From an uncultured Candidatus Planktophila sp. (lineage in GTDB: Bacteria > Actinomycetota > Actinomycetes > Nanopelagicales > Nanopelagicaceae): a stretch of 13,204 nucleotides of DNA. The position numbers were made by a program, and so were the translations under genes. Positions 1 through 6,919 of this stretch are shown one piece after another (within the stretch, counting starts at the first letter, position 1; each line of letters begins with the position of its first letter). Under the pieces are notes generated by a model. That model did not search any database. It saw nothing but the letters and a program-made list of their open reading frames with translations, and was not told the origin of the DNA. The stretch covers positions 1 to 13,204 of the forward strand of contig CALJUA010000157.1 of the NCBI GenBank assembly GCA_937975715.1. Reading direction: 5' to 3'.

Positions 1-52
1 GAGCAGGTGACTCTTAATCACCGGGTCGGGGGTTCGAGTCCCTCACAACCCA
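1..52 (+). tRNA. tRNA-Lys (anticodon CTT), 5' part cut off by window start
   Basis: The window starts in the 3' strand of the D-stem. The anticodon stem is GGTGA (6-10) paired with TCACC (18-22). The seven-base loop CTCTTAA carries anticodon CTT at 13-15, which reads the lysine codon AAG. The variable loop is 23-27. The T-arm is GGGGG/TTCGAGT/CCCTC (28-44). The 3' acceptor strand ACAACCC (45-51) is followed by discriminator A52. CCA is not encoded. A run of six T (54-59) follows at once and may end transcription. The acceptor 5' strand and most of the D-arm lie outside the window. Confidence 0.95.
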
Positions 53-67
53 CTTTTTTAGGACAAG

Positions 68-73
68 TAGAAT
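68..73 (+). promoter_or_regulatory. -10 box TAGAAT of the first glycine-rich gene, leaderless type
   Basis: TAGAAT fits the actinobacterial TANNNT -10 pattern. Only six bases (ctcatc) separate it from the GTG at 80, so transcription would start at or next to the start codon. No Shine-Dalgarno sequence is present. No convincing -35 is seen; that position falls inside the tRNA gene. Confidence 0.6.
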
Positions 74-79
74 CTCATC

Positions 80-1369
80 GTGCGCTGGCTACCTCGAAAA
101 TCTTTAGTGTGGGCATTGGCTCTCGCTGGGCTGTCGACTGTCTCCACATCCCCTGCACAAGCGGCGCCGTGTGTTAGCAATACGTCAACATTCACAGGCG
201 ATGGCACAAATGGTTTAGTCAATGCCGTATATACGGTTCACACCTTTACAACTGTTACCTCATGTGACTGGACTGTTCCAAGTTCTGTCCCCCAAGTAGA
301 TGTCCTCATCGTTGGCGGAGGCGGAGGCGGTGGTTCATGGGTTGGAGCTGGCGGTGGTGCTGGCGCGATGATTGAGACGAGTTCTGTTTCAGTAACTCCG
401 TCCTCAGTAATCGCAATTACGGTCGGAGCTGGTGGTCTAGGTGCAATCACTAGTGATCGGGCCGGTCTTACATCGCGCTTTGGTGAAAATGGAAGTGCTT
501 CATCATTCGGAGCAGTAACTGCTGCAGGTGGTGGTCGTGGCGGTCAATGGAATGCAACTGCAGGGTCTGGCGGTTCGGGTGGCGGCGGTGCTGGAAGCAC
601 GGGAGTAACTGCTGGTTCTGCATCCAACGCTTTTTACGGATTTGCAGGTGGTGCACCAAATGTTAATTACGACTATGGGTACCCAACTGGCGGAGGCGGT
701 GGTGCTGGAGCTGTGGGTGCAGCAGGAACTGTCACTGCTAGCGTTTCAGGAAAATCTGGAAATGGCGGCGTCGGCAAAATTTCTCGCATCAATGGAAGTG
801 CAACTTACTATGCAGGTGGTGGTGGTGGTGGGTGTCATGGCAACGGTGGTTACGTTTGTAACGTAGGTAGTGGTGGTCTTGGTGGCGGTGGCTCAGGCGA
901 TGGTTGGTTTGCAGGCGACACAATTGTCAATGGCGCAGATGGAGTTGCGAACACAGGTGGTGGTGGAGGTGGATCTGGTGGTCCTCATGTCAGCACTGGC
1001 ACATCTTCTCAAGGTGGTAGCGGTGGAAGCGGTGTCGTCATTGTTCGCTACATCTCGGATGTGACCTCCACTCCATCTTTAGGATCTGGGCGAATCAATC
1101 AATCAACTGTGGCTTTTAGAACCAGCACTCAACTTCAAATAAATCTCCCCATCACGGGAAAAGTTACATTTCTTCAATTTGGTAAGCAGATTCCTGGTTG
1201 CAGAAACATCACGTTAACGCCAGGGGCAACTGCAACCTGTCAGTGGAAACCGATGACTCGGGGATTTATTCCCGTAACGGCTATCGTCTATCAGAGCGGT
1301 GTTTCAGCGCTCTACAAACGTATTGAATACAAATTCTTCTCAATTTCGCGCTCAGGGGTTCGGGCGTAG
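80..1369 (+). CDS. Secreted glycine-rich protein with shared C-terminal module (paralogue 1)
   Basis: The 429-residue product has a Sec signal peptide: basic RWLPRK, a hydrophobic core, and probable cleavage after AQA at residue 28. A short N-terminal module with cysteines 31 and about 62 ends in CDWTVP. Residues about 75-330 form a glycine-rich domain of the type VLIVGGGGGGG...VGAGG...AGGGGGG, closing with GGSGVVIVRY. The last ~90 residues are the C-terminal module shared with three other proteins here: GKVTF, GKQIPGC, then ATCQWKP. It is the most divergent copy, with 12 rather than 15 residues between the two cysteines and no KR pair near the end. GTG is chosen as start because of the -10 box six bases upstream and the intact signal peptide. 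The function is unknown; I infer a surface or extracellular structural/adhesive role. LPITG at 356-360 is not a sortase tail. Confidence 0.85.
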   Translation: MRWLPRKSLVWALALAGLSTVSTSPAQAAPCVSNTSTFTGDGTNGLVNAVYTVHTFTTVTSCDWTVPSSVPQVDVLIVGGGGGGGSWVGAGGGAGAMIETSSVSVTPSSVIAITVGAGGLGAITSDRAGLTSRFGENGSASSFGAVTAAGGGRGGQWNATAGSGGSGGGGAGSTGVTAGSASNAFYGFAGGAPNVNYDYGYPTGGGGGAGAVGAAGTVTASVSGKSGNGGVGKISRINGSATYYAGGGGGGCHGNGGYVCNVGSGGLGGGGSGDGWFAGDTIVNGADGVANTGGGGGGSGGPHVSTGTSSQGGSGGSGVVIVRYISDVTSTPSLGSGRINQSTVAFRTSTQLQINLPITGKVTFLQFGKQIPGCRNITLTPGATATCQWKPMTRGFIPVTAIVYQSGVSALYKRIEYKFFSISRSGVRA

Positions 1370-1372
1370 ACT
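1367..1372 (+). promoter_or_regulatory. -10 box TAGACT of paralogue 2, built on the stop codon of paralogue 1
   Basis: TAGACT begins with the TAG stop codon (1367-1369) of the upstream gene. It lies seven bases before the ATG at 1380. The spacing matches the other leaderless promoters in the window. No Shine-Dalgarno sequence is visible. The box sits in the loop of a 6-bp inverted repeat, AGGGGT (1354-1359) and ACCCCT (1374-1379), which may be chance. Confidence 0.55.
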
Positions 1373-1379
1373 CACCCCT

Positions 1380-2624
1380 ATGTTGAAAACAAAGCGATTT
1401 ACCTCAACCGCTTTGTTAATCATTGGGCAAATTAGCTTTGCTTTTGTTTCCATCTCACCTGCTCAAGCGGCTCTCGTTACTGCAACAGGTACAAATTCCA
1501 CAGCTTGCGATCAATCAGTATCTAACTCGGCCGGAATAACTGCAGCTCGATCTGGACAAGATTGCATCGTGACTTTTACAAATACAACTGAAGCAACGTG
1601 GACTGTCCCTCTCGGTGTTACATCAGTGTCTGCAATAGTTGTTGGCGGTGGCGGTGGCGGTGGCGACTCAGCTGATTGGCAGACCGGCGGAGGCGGTGGT
1701 GCTGGCGGTTTCTTCTCTCACTCTTCAATCCTGGTTTCGGAAACAATCGCTATCAAAGTTGGTGCCGCAGGAACTGGTTCGGTTTCAAATGGGCAGGGCA
1801 CATCTGGTGGCACTTCCTATTTAGGTTCGCTCAAGGTGGGTGGAGGTGGAGGTGGCAACGGCGTCACATATCTTGGTGGCTTGCGCGCGGGCGCTGGAGT
1901 TGGTGGGGCGGACTTTGTTTCAAGTGGCAACGGTGGCGGTGCGCGTTCGAGAAATGCTGGTACTGGAAACGAAATCACCGGAGGCCTAGCAGGTGCATAT
2001 TCGGCAAGTGGAATATCTTTTCAAGGGAATACCTACATCGGGCTCCAGGGTGTAGCTGGCGGCAATGCACAGAGCGATTCGGGTAGTGGTGGACTAGGTG
2101 GAAAAATCGCGCTTGCTTCGAGTCGAACCTCTTCAATTTCGGGATCATCTATTGAATACTCAAAGGTTTCCGATTTTCGTCCGTGGGGAAATGTTTCAAG
2201 TTCAACAGGCACTAAGACTCCCGGTTCGGGTGGCTCTCCAAATTATGGCTATGGGACAGATCCAGCAGCTTATGGCGGAGATGGCGCAGCAGGAATTGTC
2301 ATTATTCGCTACACCCTAACTTCTGCAATCCTTGCTCCTACATTTACAGGCACTATCTATAAAGGAACTCTTGAATCAGTAACAGTTACGGTCAATATCC
2401 CAGGCAAGGTGCGTTTCTATATAGATGGCAAGAGAATTCCTGGATGCCTCGCGGTTTCAACTTCCGGATCTGCACCGTCCATTACGGCAACGTGCACCTG
2501 GAAACCATCTGTGACCGGAAACCGAGACGTCCATGCAACACTCACTCCGTCTGATGGAACCACATCAGCAGTCACTTCAGGCAAGACTTTGCTGCCTGTG
2601 AGGAAAAGAGTCAATATCCGCTAG
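1380..2624 (+). CDS. Secreted glycine-rich protein with shared C-terminal module (paralogue 2)
   Basis: The product has 414 residues. The signal peptide (MLKTKRF, hydrophobic stretch) has the same SPAQA-A cleavage site as paralogue 1, with cleavage after residue 30. The N-terminal module has two cysteines and ends in ATWTVPLGV. The glycine-rich domain covers residues about 85-315, starting IVVGGGGGGG and ending GIVIIRY. The C-terminal module (about 324-414) reads YKG...GKVRFYIDGKRIPGC, fifteen residues, then CTWKP. It ends KRVNIR before TAG. An in-frame GTG at 1299 would add 27 residues that bury the signal peptide inside the previous gene, so ATG 1380 is preferred; it also follows a -10 box. 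The gene starts 10 bases after paralogue 1 ends, so readthrough transcription is possible too. Domain order equals paralogue 1, which suggests tandem duplication followed by divergence. Function is unknown. Confidence 0.85.
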   Translation: MLKTKRFTSTALLIIGQISFAFVSISPAQAALVTATGTNSTACDQSVSNSAGITAARSGQDCIVTFTNTTEATWTVPLGVTSVSAIVVGGGGGGGDSADWQTGGGGGAGGFFSHSSILVSETIAIKVGAAGTGSVSNGQGTSGGTSYLGSLKVGGGGGGNGVTYLGGLRAGAGVGGADFVSSGNGGGARSRNAGTGNEITGGLAGAYSASGISFQGNTYIGLQGVAGGNAQSDSGSGGLGGKIALASSRTSSISGSSIEYSKVSDFRPWGNVSSSTGTKTPGSGGSPNYGYGTDPAAYGGDGAAGIVIIRYTLTSAILAPTFTGTIYKGTLESVTVTVNIPGKVRFYIDGKRIPGCLAVSTSGSAPSITATCTWKPSVTGNRDVHATLTPSDGTTSAVTSGKTLLPVRKRVNIR

Positions 2625-3097
2625 ATACCTTCGTAAGCTGCTTTCATTACGGCGATATCGATCTTCTTCATCTGAAGCATTGCCTGTGTTGCACGTTGAG
2701 CACCCTCAGGGTCTGAACCGCCGAGGTACTTGCCCATATCCGGTGTGACTACCTGCCAAGAGACTCCGAACTTATCTTTGAGCCAACCGCACTGGCTCTC
2801 TTCTCCCCCATCGGCGGTGAGTATCTCCCAATACTTATCAATCTCTGCTTGATCTGCACATGGGATCTGAAATGAAACAGCTTCAGAGTGCTTGAACTGT
2901 GGACCACCATTGAGAGCGATGAAGTTCTGTCCGAAAATCTTGAAGTTCACTACAACTTCAGTGCCTTGCTCATTGCCTGGTGTATCCGTCGGTGCAATCC
3001 AATTGCCCTCAACGGAACTATTGGGGAAGATGCTGGCATAGAAGTTAGCCGCTTCGCGAGCCTGGCCGTTAAACCACAAGCAAGTAGTGAGATTCAT
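2621..3097 (-). CDS. VOC superfamily protein, PhnB-like
   Basis: The 158-residue protein matches the PhnB/glyoxalase-bleomycin resistance superfamily (PF06983 type) in length and sequence: N-terminal LTTCLWFNGQAREAANFYASIF, central FIALNGGPQF, F-Q-I-P-C in the second half, and WLKDKFGVSWQVVTP near the end. Members have paired beta-alpha-beta-beta-beta units and often bind a metal or small molecule, but substrates are mostly unknown. Many relatives are named 3-demethylubiquinone-9 3-methyltransferase, which the sequence does not support because there is no SAM-binding motif. It is cytosolic, with no signal peptide. It converges on paralogue 2, and the two stop codons share the palindrome CTAG at 2621-2624. 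It diverges from the large secreted protein at 3154 with a 56-base promoter region between them. Confidence 0.85.
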   Translation of the reverse strand: MNLTTCLWFNGQAREAANFYASIFPNSSVEGNWIAPTDTPGNEQGTEVVVNFKIFGQNFIALNGGPQFKHSEAVSFQIPCADQAEIDKYWEILTADGGEESQCGWLKDKFGVSWQVVTPDMGKYLGGSDPEGAQRATQAMLQMKKIDIAVMKAAYEGI

Positions 3098-3103
3098 GCC
3101 CCG

Positions 3104-3109
3104 AACTTA
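3104..3109 (-). promoter_or_regulatory. -10 box TAAGTT of the VOC gene, leaderless type
   Basis: Read on the minus strand, TAAGTT is followed by cggggc (6 nt) and the ATG at 3097. This is the same arrangement as in the other leaderless candidates, and there is no Shine-Dalgarno sequence. Confidence 0.5.
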
Positions 3110-3117
3110 CCTCAGTA

Positions 3118-3137
3118 GTAGCCAAATCCTTGGCTAC
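3118..3137. promoter_or_regulatory. Perfect 8-4-8 inverted repeat between divergent promoters (candidate operator)
   Basis: GTAGCCAA (3118-3125), spacer ATCC, TTGGCTAC (3130-3137). The arms are exact reverse complements. The repeat lies between the -10 box of the VOC gene and that of the secreted protein, ending three bases upstream of the latter. It covers the place where a -35 box would be, which suits a repressor or shared regulator site. An element of identical geometry sits at 9920-9939. Confidence 0.5.
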
Positions 3138-3140
3138 CGA

Positions 3141-3146
3141 TAAAAT
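3141..3146 (+). promoter_or_regulatory. -10 box TAAAAT of the large modular secreted protein, leaderless type
   Basis: TAAAAT is followed by seven bases (cttcagc) and the GTG at 3154. This supports GTG 3154 over an in-frame TTG at 3130, which lies inside the inverted repeat and upstream of this box. Confidence 0.5.
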
Positions 3147-3153
3147 CTTCAGC

Positions 3154-5100
3154 GTGAAGCGCGGTCGTCTATCAATAATTCAAGTTCTCTTCACGATCTT
3201 GGTTTCCATGATTCCACTTACTGTTGGAACTCCGACTGCCTTGGCCGCCAATTACACGGTCACTTATGATGCCAATGCATCTCAACATCAAAGTGGATTT
3301 GTAACCGGAACTCCTCCTAATCCCGGCCCACTGCCACAAGGAACAATTTCACTAGCCACCAATAGCGGAAATCTTGCAAGACAAGGTTTTACGTTCGCAG
3401 GTTGGAATACCCTGGCCAATGGAACGGGTACAACCTACGCTCCTGGAGCTGCTTACAATTTAACTGCGAACGTCACCTTGTATGCCAAATGGGAGATACC
3501 TGTCGCAGCGCGTCTCATCGGCAACGGCGGAACGTTAATTACAGTTGTCGATTCCAACACGGTGACCAATGGTTCAAAATGTACCGGCGCTGGAATTCGC
3601 GGAATCACTTCAGATGGCACCCACATTTATTTCCGGCCATCTACCAATAGTGGCTTCATCTGCAAAACAACTCCTGCTGGGGTGCTCGTATCTGTCCATG
3701 AGGTAACTGGCTTAGCTGGACTTTCGGCAGATAGCTTGGCACTGGTTTATGGCAATGGGTGTTTGTTCATACGTAAAGACACCCAGGTGACACTTGATTC
3801 TATCTATTGCATCACAATCTCAGCAGCGGCTACTTGGTCGATGACTTCAGTAAATCTGCGAGCTTCCGATGGAATTGCCGCCAAAAATCTTCCTCCAGGC
3901 GGAACCTGGCTATACGGAAACTTCATTCAATTTCCGGATGGTCGAATAGGTTCTGTAGGAACATCGGTTGCTGCAGCATCTTTTGATGGTGGCGGAAAAG
4001 TAGGTACGGGTCAGGGACAATGTCCAAGCGGTATGTACTGCAAGATTTTAAGGCTTTACACAATTAGCGGTACTGGGGCTTCGATGCAGGCAAATCACTC
4101 CACTGATTTCATTCTTGCCGACACAACTGCAAGTTGGCCAGATGATGATCATGGCATAGCGACAGATGGAACTTACCTCTACCAAATCCGTCACGCTTAC
4201 GGATACAAGGTCTGGGCACTGAGATCTGATGGCCCTTCATACCTCATCTTTAATGGCGATGGCTCGGGAGCTTGCGGCGCCGCAACAGGGACTTCGGGAA
4301 CGCTCTGCACAATCACCTACCCCGTCAATGGTCTCGCAGGCGGTGGGACATTTAGTAATGGAACCTACTTAGGAAGAGCGCACGGATTAAATAAGTATCT
4401 GATTGGTGATTACAGCGGTAGTTCGAAATTTTGGCTCTCTGACGCAGCAATTCCACCGGATGGACCTGGCAACCCAGACGTTGTCGCGCCTAGATTTTCA
4501 TCTACTGAAACATTTACAGTCAATGAAAACGTATCTACAAGTTTTACTGTCGCAACTATCGTCGTGAATGAGTCTTCAACTTTAACTATTTCGGGTGGAG
4601 TAGACCAATCGGATTTCACAATTACGCGTACGGAAACCGCTACCGCCATTATTCGCTTTGCCATCTCCCCAGATTATGAAGCACCTGCAGATTCTGGTGG
4701 AAATAACATCTATAACATCACCATTTCCGCCACAGATGCAGCTGGAAATATTGGCAACCAGTCAATCAATATCACTGTAATCAACCTCAATGAAAGTTCA
4801 ACAATAACAACCCCGTCAGTAATTGGTGTGATTTATAAGGGAGTTTCTATCGCTGTTTCGGTGACTGTCAACGCGCCTGGAAAAGTAAGGTTTTACATGG
4901 ATGGAAAACGGATTGCTAACTGTTTATCTATTGGGACTAGTGGCGCTTATCCCAATTTTGTAGCGACCTGCAACTGGAAACCAGCGGTGACTGCACGACA
5001 TTCTGTATATGCTGTTTTAACCCCCTCAGATATCACTTTTAGTGCTTCAACTTCGCAAGTCGGAGAATTCTGGGTACTAAAAAGGAACACCTTGAGATAG
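3154..5100 (+). CDS. Modular secreted protein: Listeria-Bacteroides repeat, beta-rich core, cadherin-like domain, shared C-terminal module
   Basis: The 648-residue product starts at GTG 3154 with MKRGR and a hydrophobic segment; cleavage is likely after ALA at residue 31. Residues 33-114 are a Listeria-Bacteroides (InlB B-type) repeat: YTVTYDAN, GFTFAGWNT, ANVTLYAKWE. Residues about 115-440 have recurring SDGTHIYFR / TDGTYLYQIR strands that resemble beta-propeller blades, with about eleven cysteines; I do not recognise the family. Residues about 442-548 are cadherin-like (FTVNENV, DYEAPADSGGNNIYNITISATD), a fold that usually binds calcium. Residues about 557-648 are the shared C-terminal module (GKVRFYMDGKRIANC, fifteen residues, CNWKP), ending KRNTLR. 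It lacks the glycine-rich domain of the other three. I infer an extracellular adhesive or sensing role; the substrate is unknown. Confidence 0.85.
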   Translation: MKRGRLSIIQVLFTILVSMIPLTVGTPTALAANYTVTYDANASQHQSGFVTGTPPNPGPLPQGTISLATNSGNLARQGFTFAGWNTLANGTGTTYAPGAAYNLTANVTLYAKWEIPVAARLIGNGGTLITVVDSNTVTNGSKCTGAGIRGITSDGTHIYFRPSTNSGFICKTTPAGVLVSVHEVTGLAGLSADSLALVYGNGCLFIRKDTQVTLDSIYCITISAAATWSMTSVNLRASDGIAAKNLPPGGTWLYGNFIQFPDGRIGSVGTSVAAASFDGGGKVGTGQGQCPSGMYCKILRLYTISGTGASMQANHSTDFILADTTASWPDDDHGIATDGTYLYQIRHAYGYKVWALRSDGPSYLIFNGDGSGACGAATGTSGTLCTITYPVNGLAGGGTFSNGTYLGRAHGLNKYLIGDYSGSSKFWLSDAAIPPDGPGNPDVVAPRFSSTETFTVNENVSTSFTVATIVVNESSTLTISGGVDQSDFTITRTETATAIIRFAISPDYEAPADSGGNNIYNITISATDAAGNIGNQSINITVINLNESSTITTPSVIGVIYKGVSIAVSVTVNAPGKVRFYMDGKRIANCLSIGTSGAYPNFVATCNWKPAVTARHSVYAVLTPSDITFSASTSQVGEFWVLKRNTLR

Positions 5101-5105
5101 CTGTT

Positions 5106-5132
5106 TTGACTTTTCGATAAAACCTTTAGGCT
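5106..5132 (+). promoter_or_regulatory. Promoter of quinone oxidoreductase gene (-35 TTGACT, -10 TAGGCT)
   Basis: TTGACT (5106-5111) and TAGGCT (5127-5132) are separated by 15 bases, or 16 if TTTGAC is taken as the -35. Six bases (acccac) then lead to the ATG at 5139, so the transcript is probably leaderless. This is the only promoter in the window with a clear -35 box. Confidence 0.55.
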
Positions 5133-5138
5133 ACCCAC

Positions 5139-6080
5139 ATGAAAGCTATTCAAATCTCTGAGTACGGTGGTCCCGATGTAATGAAGTATGTTGAACTTCC
5201 AAATCCAGTTCCTGGCGAAAATGAAGTTCTACTTGATGTCACTGCGATCGGTATCAACTATGCAGATACTCATCAAACCGAAAATAGCTACCTGTCTCCG
5301 CAGAAGCTACCGATGATTCCTGGTCTTGAGATCACTGGAATATTTGATGGCAAACGATATTTGGCTAGCGTTAATTCAGGAGGTTATGCAGAGAAAGCAA
5401 CTGCATTTAAGACAATGTTAGCGCCCATTCCTGATTCTGTTACAGATGAGCAAGCGCTCTGCATGTTAGTTCAGGGCACAACTGCGTGGCACATCCTAAA
5501 AACGATGAGCCACCTCTCCTCCGGTGAAACTGTTGTTATCCATGCTGCAGCTGGTGGTGTGGGAACCCTCGCGATTCAATTGGCGAAGATGTGGGGTGCA
5601 AAAGTGATTGCGGTGACATCCTCTGCCGAGAAGGCAGTACTAGCGCAATCACTCGGTGCAGATGAAGTAGTTGACGCCAATGTTGAAGATCTCGGTAAAG
5701 AATTGCGTAGAGCAAACGGCGGCAAGGGTGTAGATATTGTCCTTGAAATGGTCGGTGGAAATACCTTCGACGAGAGCATGAAGGCGCTCGGTGATTTCGG
5801 GCGAATGGTCACATATGGAATGGCATCACGTACAGCGCCAACTCCAATCCACCCCGGGGCACTGATGCATGGCTCCAAGACAGTTTCGGGTTTCTGGCTC
5901 GCCAATTGCTTTGCCAGCCCATCAATGATGGGCGAAGTTATTGCTCAGTTGTTTGCACTAGTTGCAGAGGGAAAGTTGAAGCCAGTGATCGGCGGAACTT
6001 ACCCACTCAACGAAGCTGCCGGCGCCCATAGTGCAATACTTGCACGAGAGACAACCGGCAAAATCGTTTTGAAGCCTTAA
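5139..6080 (+). CDS. Zinc-independent quinone oxidoreductase (MDR superfamily)
   Basis: The 313-residue cytosolic enzyme belongs to the NADPH:quinone reductase branch of the medium-chain dehydrogenase/reductase family. The N-terminal GroES-like part includes MKAIQISEYGGPDVMKYVELPNPVPGENEVLLDVTAI-like family signatures (shown in part: YGGPDVMKY, PGENEVLL, GINYADTHQ). The Rossmann domain carries the nucleotide-binding motif AAAGGVGTLAIQLAK near residue 137 and SLGADEVVD after it, followed by GKGVDIVLEMVGG. The cysteines that bind zinc in alcohol dehydrogenases are absent. The family reduces quinones or other electrophilic carbonyls using NADPH; the substrate cannot be read from sequence. Length is close to the usual 320-330. 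ATG 5139 follows a -10 box by six bases. It starts 38 bases after the secreted protein, with its own promoter. Confidence 0.9.
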   Translation: MKAIQISEYGGPDVMKYVELPNPVPGENEVLLDVTAIGINYADTHQTENSYLSPQKLPMIPGLEITGIFDGKRYLASVNSGGYAEKATAFKTMLAPIPDSVTDEQALCMLVQGTTAWHILKTMSHLSSGETVVIHAAAGGVGTLAIQLAKMWGAKVIAVTSSAEKAVLAQSLGADEVVDANVEDLGKELRRANGGKGVDIVLEMVGGNTFDESMKALGDFGRMVTYGMASRTAPTPIHPGALMHGSKTVSGFWLANCFASPSMMGEVIAQLFALVAEGKLKPVIGGTYPLNEAAGAHSAILARETTGKIVLKP

Positions 6081-6153
6081 AGAGCCCCTCCACAGATTTT
6101 TGTTTGCTTCTTCGGTTTGTCGGTTCGTTCTGAGATAGTCCCCTATCCGAATC

Positions 6154-6159
6154 GAAAGG
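6154..6159 (+). promoter_or_regulatory. Ribosome binding site GAAAGG fixing the GTG start of the DUF3800 gene
   Basis: GAAAGG lies seven bases before GTG 6167. It is one of only two clear Shine-Dalgarno sites in the window. Upstream, TGAGATAGT (6130-6138) could be an extended -10, but no TANNNT box sits at leaderless distance. Confidence 0.6.
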
Positions 6160-6166
6160 CTTACAA

Positions 6167-6883
6167 GTGCTCTTTGCCTACATTGATGAGTCAGAACGTG
6201 ATTCACAGGCTTATTTCTTGGGGTCTCTTGTTTGCACCTTAGATCAGGCTCAATTTATTTCCGATTCATTGGTTGAATTAATGTGTGCGTTCGCTAACGA
6301 ATTTACCAACGTAGATCCTAATTCTGAATTTCATGGAAGTTCTATTATGCGATCGGCTGAAGACCCTTGGCGAAACATTCCTATCGGTGCCAGATTTTGG
6401 CTTTATTCCAAGGTTCTTAGAATCATTGCTGAGAGTCAGGCCACTGCCTTAATTGAAGGCATCAATATAAATAAATTGATTGCCAGAAACTATCCGCGTC
6501 CATTTTCACCAAGAGAGATCGCCTTTAATTATCTGCTTGAAAGAGTTGATGCAAGGGGCCGGATGAGTAATTGCCTGGTCCAATTAAGAGCCGACGAGCA
6601 TCACACTTCCGAGATAAGCGCCTCAAACTTCAAGAACTATCAACTCATTGGAACTTTTGGATACAAGTCGTCGAGACTTCCAAACTTAATGAGCCCCATA
6701 GAGTTTGTTGATTCTAAATCAGATCGAGTGTTGCAAGCTTCTGACATGATTACCTACATTTTTAATCGAGTTCATACAATTAAAGAATCTGATCCACGAG
6801 CGGTGGCCGAGAAGTTGAAGTTGTGGAAAATAATCGAGCCATCACTTAATCCCCCACGAGGTCAGAATCGTATTTGGCCATAA
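6167..6883 (+). CDS. DUF3800 family protein
   Basis: The 238-residue protein fits DUF3800 (PF12686). It opens with the family's acidic motif, AYIDESERD (Asp7, Glu8), has a conserved acidic stretch LRADEHH in the middle, and ends with DSKSDRVLQASDMITYIFNRV, the typical D...LQ-x-x-D pattern. These spaced acidic residues suggest a metal-dependent nuclease-like site, but that is inference; the family has no settled biochemical role. No signal peptide or membrane segment is seen. The gene is clearly richer in A+T than its neighbours: the three 60-base lines at 6241, 6421 and 6661 hold 23, 21 and 23 G+C, against 33 in the line at 5581 and 31 at 7741. With its Shine-Dalgarno start, this points to acquisition by transfer. 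Confidence 0.8.
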   Translation: MLFAYIDESERDSQAYFLGSLVCTLDQAQFISDSLVELMCAFANEFTNVDPNSEFHGSSIMRSAEDPWRNIPIGARFWLYSKVLRIIAESQATALIEGININKLIARNYPRPFSPREIAFNYLLERVDARGRMSNCLVQLRADEHHTSEISASNFKNYQLIGTFGYKSSRLPNLMSPIEFVDSKSDRVLQASDMITYIFNRVHTIKESDPRAVAEKLKLWKIIEPSLNPPRGQNRIWP

Positions 6884-6890
6884 AGCACGA

Positions 6891-6912
6891 AACCCCCGAC
6901 TAAGCGGGGGTT
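6891..6912. terminator. Terminator hairpin AACCCCCG / CGGGGGTT between convergent genes
   Basis: Eight perfect pairs, AACCCCCG (6891-6898) with CGGGGGTT (6905-6912), loop ACTAAG. It begins seven bases after the DUF3800 stop codon. The T-tract is short on both strands (TTC on plus, TTTCGTGCTTT on minus). It can serve the DUF3800 gene from the left and the helicase gene from the right. Confidence 0.75.
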
Positions 6913-6919
6913 CGGCAAG

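Noticed and set aside
238..450. Proline-rich minus-strand open frame; similar ones at 10305-10517 and 10611-10994
   Set aside because: They are the antisense reading of glycine codon runs (GGN read as NCC) in the secreted proteins, without start signals.
815..829. Five tandem GGT units as a phase-variable repeat
   Set aside because: Trinucleotide units only add or remove glycine and cannot switch the frame; similar glycine codon runs occur throughout these genes.
75..1070. PE_PGRS-type mycobacterial protein for the glycine-rich genes
   Set aside because: There is no PE N-terminal domain; instead there is a Sec signal peptide and the VLIVGGGGGG glycine-rich domain found in many bacteria.
1145..1159. 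LPITG motif in paralogue 1, like a sortase LPXTG signal
   Set aside because: It lies 70 residues from the C-terminus inside the shared module, aligned with VNIPGK and similar sequences in the paralogues, and is not followed by a hydrophobic segment and basic tail.
1299..1379. GTG at 1299 as start for paralogue 2
   Set aside because: It would overlap paralogue 1 by 71 bases and place 27 polar residues before an otherwise standard signal peptide; the ATG at 1380 has a -10 box at leaderless distance.
2621..3097. 3-demethylubiquinone-9 3-methyltransferase
   Set aside because: This is a common database name for PhnB-like VOC proteins; no SAM-binding motif is present.
3130..3153. TTG at 3130 as start of the large secreted protein
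   Set aside because: TTG is a rare start, lies within the inverted repeat and upstream of the -10 box, and adds acidic residues before the basic start of the signal peptide.
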